This document shows, in pieces, positions 60,710 to 64,000 of a stretch of DNA of 64,000 nt; the stretch's first letter is position 1, and the number at the start of each line of letters is the position of its first letter. Under the pieces are notes generated by a model, which did no database searches, was not told where the DNA came from, and was given only the letters and a program-made list of their open reading frames with translations. Source of the stretch: Parachlorella kessleri (taxonomy: Eukaryota > Chlorophyta > Trebouxiophyceae > Chlorellales > Chlorellaceae); the NCBI GenBank assembly GCA_001598975.1, contig BBXU01001708.1:1-64000 (forward strand), written 5' to 3'. Both the position numbers and the translations under genes were made by a program.

Positions 60710-62225
60710 TCACCGGCCTCCCGGCGGCACCGTCGGCCCCCCGCCGCCTGGGTACCCCCCCGGCAGCACCCTCCGCTGCGGCGGTGGCGGCGGCTGCAAC
60801 ACACGCTCGGGGATGCCGAACGCCGCCCCCGCCCCCGGGGGCCCCTCTGCCCCCGGCCCTCTGCTGCCCGCTCCCAACGCTGGTGCATGCCCCAGGTCGG
60901 TCGCCGCTGCCACCGCTGCCTGCTGGGGGCTTTGCCCCAGGTGGCGGTAGTGCTCACGCAGGAGGCGCTCCGCTTCCTGCACCCGCGCCGACTCGAAGGA
61001 CCGCCACTCCACCCACTTGGCAAGGTGGTAGGCTGAGGAAAGGCCGCCCAGCGCGGCCAGCATGGCGCCACCTGGCCCCACCTGGAGGTGCGCACGACAA
61101 GGCAGCAGGCTCAGCACACGGCAAGTAGCAGGGTGGTGGGTATCGGCGGAGGATCGAGGTATCTTGAGCGGACAGTCAGCCGGCCTTGTAGGCACTATCC
61201 AGGGTACACCTGTATCCCCCAACTGCAGCAGGCAGCATCTGTATCAAGACACTCTGTCCCTGGCGGTTCCACGGAACAGATTCGTGCCCTAAGAGCCCAC
61301 CGCAACCACACATGCCACGGCCATCCCCACCAAGTGGGGGCAGGCGCTTACATAAGGGTTGGCGCCAGCCCGGTACCCCATGGCGCCACCGAACATGACG
61401 CTGCCCAGGAGGGCTATCTGGTGTGCAATCTCATGGTTCTCCGGCTTCTGGCTCTGCAAATCAGCACAGCAACCACAGGTGGTCCTGACCCCCGTGGAGC
61501 ACGAGACCATTGTAAATGTTCCCAGCAGCGCGCAACCACAACTCAAGGGCGACAACATGGCTGGAGTACTGCCATGCTCTCTGCTAACGATGCCTCTTCC
61601 AGTGGCCTTAGCTTATGTTGGGGAGAGAATTACTGGCTCAGAACTCAGGCAAGACTCAGGCTCATTCTGCATTCAGCCGTGTCAGCCCAGTACCTCATCC
61701 TGCTTGCATTATCTGCCACCCTCAATAAATAGGACATCTCGTTCTTTTGGCCATCAAGGAACGCTGGCAGAAAAGGCAGCTTGGGTCGCAGTCATACTGA
61801 GACGCACGCAGGCATTGCCAAATGCAGGGAGCTGCTGCTTACTGCAGGATCCCAAAGGTGACGCTTTCTCACCGCGATCATGGCTCCAGAAACCCCAAAT
61901 ACGGCTCCAAGTCCACAGCCAGCTATAAGCTGCAGGTGTTGGGCATACAGGAGGCTCAGTGAAGTTAGAAATGCTTACAGCCTGAGCGCAACAGGACTGG
62001 CAATACCCAACATAGGACACTTGCCAGCTTTCATAATAGAAGGTCCATCACTCCTGCTTGTTGGAAGCAACTTGAATCACCACTCACCCCTGCCATGCTG
62101 CGCTTTGTTGTGTAAGCACTAATGCCGCCCACCGTTGTAACAAACCCCATCATCCACGACAAATCGGGGCTGTCATCTGGCCGGTTTGTCCCTGCTGTTG
62201 CCTTCCTACATACCGACACAGCCAT
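60710..62225 (-). CDS. TMEM14/FAX-like small membrane protein
   Basis: Four minus-strand exons: 62225-62088, 61929-61873, 61453-61352 and 61081-60710, about 222 aa. Four hydrophobic segments follow the TMEM14 (Tmemb_14) pattern: SWMMGFVTTVGGISAYTTKR, SMAGLIAGCGLGAVFGVSGA, AHQIALLGSVMFGGAMGYRA, VGPGGAMLAALGGLSSAYHL. In each family member a Gly-rich helix pair is followed by a small-Pro-Gly-Gly motif near the third or fourth helix. Plant relatives (FAX) export fatty acids from plastids; animal TMEM14C acts in mitochondrial porphyrin transport. The short N-terminus shows no obvious transit peptide, so the membrane is unclear. An unusual tail of about 100 residues follows the last helix, first charged (EWRSFESARVQEAERLLREH) and then Gly/Pro-rich. 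Confidence 0.75.
61650..61738 (+). repeat. Dispersed repeat family, copy B
   Basis: GACTCAGGCTCATTCTGCAT then CAGCC.TGTCAG.CCAGTACC and TTGCATTATCTGCCACCCT match the first unit at 53262 closely. It sits in intron 2 of the TMEM14-like gene, antisense to it. Confidence 0.75.
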
Positions 62226-62751
62226 CAAGCTGGCTAAAGGTACCTATGTTGCTGCTTGGGTAAAACTTTGACCTGCCACCCTAATATAACTGTCAGTCAT
62301 CTCAGCAAGGAGTCGTGCACGTAGGAACGCCCCTGCGCTTGAAGGTATCCTACCAAGGCACAACTGCTGGGGCTTACTGTTACTGTGCAAACGGCCCCTT
62401 GACTTATGAGCGATCACCTGAAGAAACTCATGGTGGGTTGCCTGTTGAACCGGTTACTAGAGACTTAAATTGCTTGTTCAGAAACTCCGTGCCATAGGAG
62501 ACTCTAATAGGGCTGTTCGTGGTTAGGACTCTCGATAGCAACCTGTCTCGACCGGGCTGGTGGACGCTCAGCAGTGTGACCCCCAGTGGGGCACTTCGCG
62601 CCCAGAGATGACGTCAGCAGTTTGTAGCACGGCTGCTTCTCGGCTTCGCGACAGAAAACTTCGAACAGATCTTCCATGACAGGGCCGATAACGTGTACTC
62701 AGCTTTGGACAGGCCCTCGATTATTTTTTATTACTTGCTCGAGTTTACGCC
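62226..62751. promoter_or_regulatory. Divergent 5' region, TMEM14-like and kinase genes
   Basis: 526 bp separate the two start codons. The palindrome TGACGTCA at 62609-62616 is a perfect CRE/bZIP-type core and a candidate regulatory site. No gene is seen. Confidence 0.4.
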
Positions 62752-63952
62752 ATGGATGCCCACGAGATGACGATGCCAAGAAGTGCGTTCTCTGGCGAGG
62801 AGCATTTCCCAGATATACCAGAGGAGCGTGAGAGCTACCTGTCGCGGGTGTCGCCTTTGGAGCGAACCATGTCAGAAAGAGTTGGGGCAGGCGGCCCACC
62901 GGCTCCGTGTGCACTGCTGATTCCCAAGGGCTTTCAGTGGAAGTGAGTACAGTTTGCAACAATAAAAATCGTGCTTGGCCAGTGTCCACTTTGTTTGCGT
63001 CGTGGTAGTGTGGGATGGCCAGATGTGAGTTGTCACTGTCCAGTTTGCAGGGGGGGTTGGTTGGATGAGCTGCAACTGGGCTTGACGGTTGCGACAGATG
63101 CGCAGCCTGTGCTACCTTTCTTGCATTGGGACAAAAGCCTGTGATACTAAGACCTGAGGGGCGTTCCTGGCAATAGGTAGTCCTCCAATGCCTACTTAAA
63201 GGACCGTCCCGCTAAAGAGAGAGGACCCACCACTGCACCATGGCCCTGCAGGGAAGGCGAGCCTCTGTGGGATGGTATAGTGCTAGGAAGGCTGCTGGGA
63301 GCTGGCGTTCAGGCAAGTGGTGCTGTCTGGTCTTGTAAGAGCGTGCCGGTGGACGGACACTCTTTGTCATTTCTCGCTTGTGTTTTCCGCTGTGCTTCCT
63401 TGGAAGGCCTGCAATTTAAGAGCTGAATGAGTCCAAAGGTGGGAGATCCAGTCTATATTTCACTGCTAATGAATATTGCTTGTGTTTGGTAGGCCACTAG
63501 TACAGGTGCCTCAGTTAAGACACAAGATGTACACATATACTTTTGTGCTGCAGGCGAGGGTGTTTGAGCTGATGTATGAGGATGGCACACCTGCCAACAA
63601 GGTCATCAAGATAGCCCATGCCGATGTGGGCCACAACTTCTTGAACAAGATATTCATTGGCATGGAACGTAAGTGGACCGGGGGGCGCGATAGCGTGGGT
63701 TGCATGGCGCACGCTTGTGTGTTACAGCCAGATTGACTGATGCGATGGAGGTCTGGGCGCGCCAGGAAATTGCCGCTTTAGTTCAACTGCTAGCCGGGTC
63801 TCATGTTTGACCTGTGCTGGACATACATGTATGGGATGTTCAGTGCCTTCACATGTGTATGACCAAGATGCATGTCTAAGATGCATGTCCAAGACAGACG
63901 GTAAGATGTTTTCAACTGCTGCTGTGCAGGCGAGTGGGAGATTGGCGTTCAG
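62752..63952 (+). CDS. 5' part of a protein kinase (continues past window)
   Basis: Four exons are visible: 62752-62942, 63252-63312, 63554-63668 and 63930-63952. After an acidic leader (residues 1-64) the protein reads GIVLGRLLGAGVQARVFEL, a kinase glycine-rich loop (G-x-G-x-x-x-x-V), then NKVIKIAHADVGHNFLNKIF with the probable ATP-binding Lys in VIKI, and MEREWEIGVQ, which would be the alpha-C helix with its Glu. The catalytic loop lies beyond base 64000, so activity and subfamily cannot be judged. Intron 2 starts with GC (CAG|GCAAGT at 63313). Exon 4 is a 23-bp micro-exon, supported by phase on both sides (AACGT and CAG|GTGAGC). The ATG at 62752 is the first in frame and follows an AT-rich leader. 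Confidence 0.7.
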
Positions 63953-64000
63953 GTGAGCCCCGCTGAGCAGCCGTGCACTGGTGACTCGCCGCTTGTGTTG

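Noticed and set aside
62609..62616. TGACGTCA as proof of cAMP/bZIP regulation
   Set aside because: An 8-bp palindrome can occur by chance. It is listed as part of the divergent region but not claimed as a functional site.
1..64000. CRISPR arrays, bacterial operons, phage or viral genes, rRNA and tRNA genes
   Set aside because: Nothing of these kinds is visible. The tandem arrays found are splice-site duplications or short dispersed repeats, not spacer arrays, and the split genes are clearly nuclear eukaryotic.

Overview
The window is nuclear DNA of a green alga. Genes are split into many short exons by introns of roughly 80-400 bp, nearly all GT-AG plus a clear minority of GC-AG. Exon 3' ends typically read CAG|GTGAGT and acceptors TGCAG|G. 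Coding sequence is GC-rich and Ala/Gln/Gly-rich, and TGTAA, the green-algal polyadenylation signal, lies downstream of several genes. Chloroplast-lumen targeting and a plant-length CIA30 protein fit Chlorophyta. I cannot name the species; a chlorophycean is most likely. All exon structures were read by eye from reading-frame continuity, splice consensus and remembered family patterns. No alignment was run.

Layout: (1) 231-1501 +, 3' end of a Gln/Pro/Ala-rich protein. (2) 2297-3740 -, thylakoid-lumen TPR protein. (3) 4078-10158 +, divergent F1-ATPase alpha-like protein, 14 exons, with splice-site duplications. (4) 11209-12328 -, decayed glutathione-S-transferase-like copy. (5) 13101-20322 +, 15-exon protein joining an E2/UBC-like domain, an F-box and a TerD domain. 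(6) 21096-22637 -, CIA30/NDUFAF1 complex I assembly factor. (7) 22952-47566 +, VPS13 bridge-like lipid transfer protein, about 47 exons and about 4,600 aa, filling 38% of the window. (8) 48286-48482, a MITE-like element. (9) 48977-50119 +, intact GST-like paralogue of gene 4. (10) 50736-52890 + and (11) 53876-56268 +, tandem F-box/LRR paralogues about 3.1 kb apart; the first has an in-frame stop. (12) 57003-59689 +, BAR-like coiled-coil protein. (13) 60710-62225 -, TMEM14/FAX-like membrane protein. (14) 62752-63952+ +, 5' part of a protein kinase that runs off the end.

The genes do not form an operon-like pathway. Genes 2/3, 6/7 and 13/14 are divergent pairs with short shared 5' regions. Genes 1/2 and 5/6 converge with polyadenylation signals within tens of bases of each other. 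The most unusual items are the E2-F-box-TerD fusion, the divergent F1-alpha paralogue, repeated duplication of splice-site sequence, a dispersed repeat family of about 75-80 bp, and an unusually high share of GC-AG introns.
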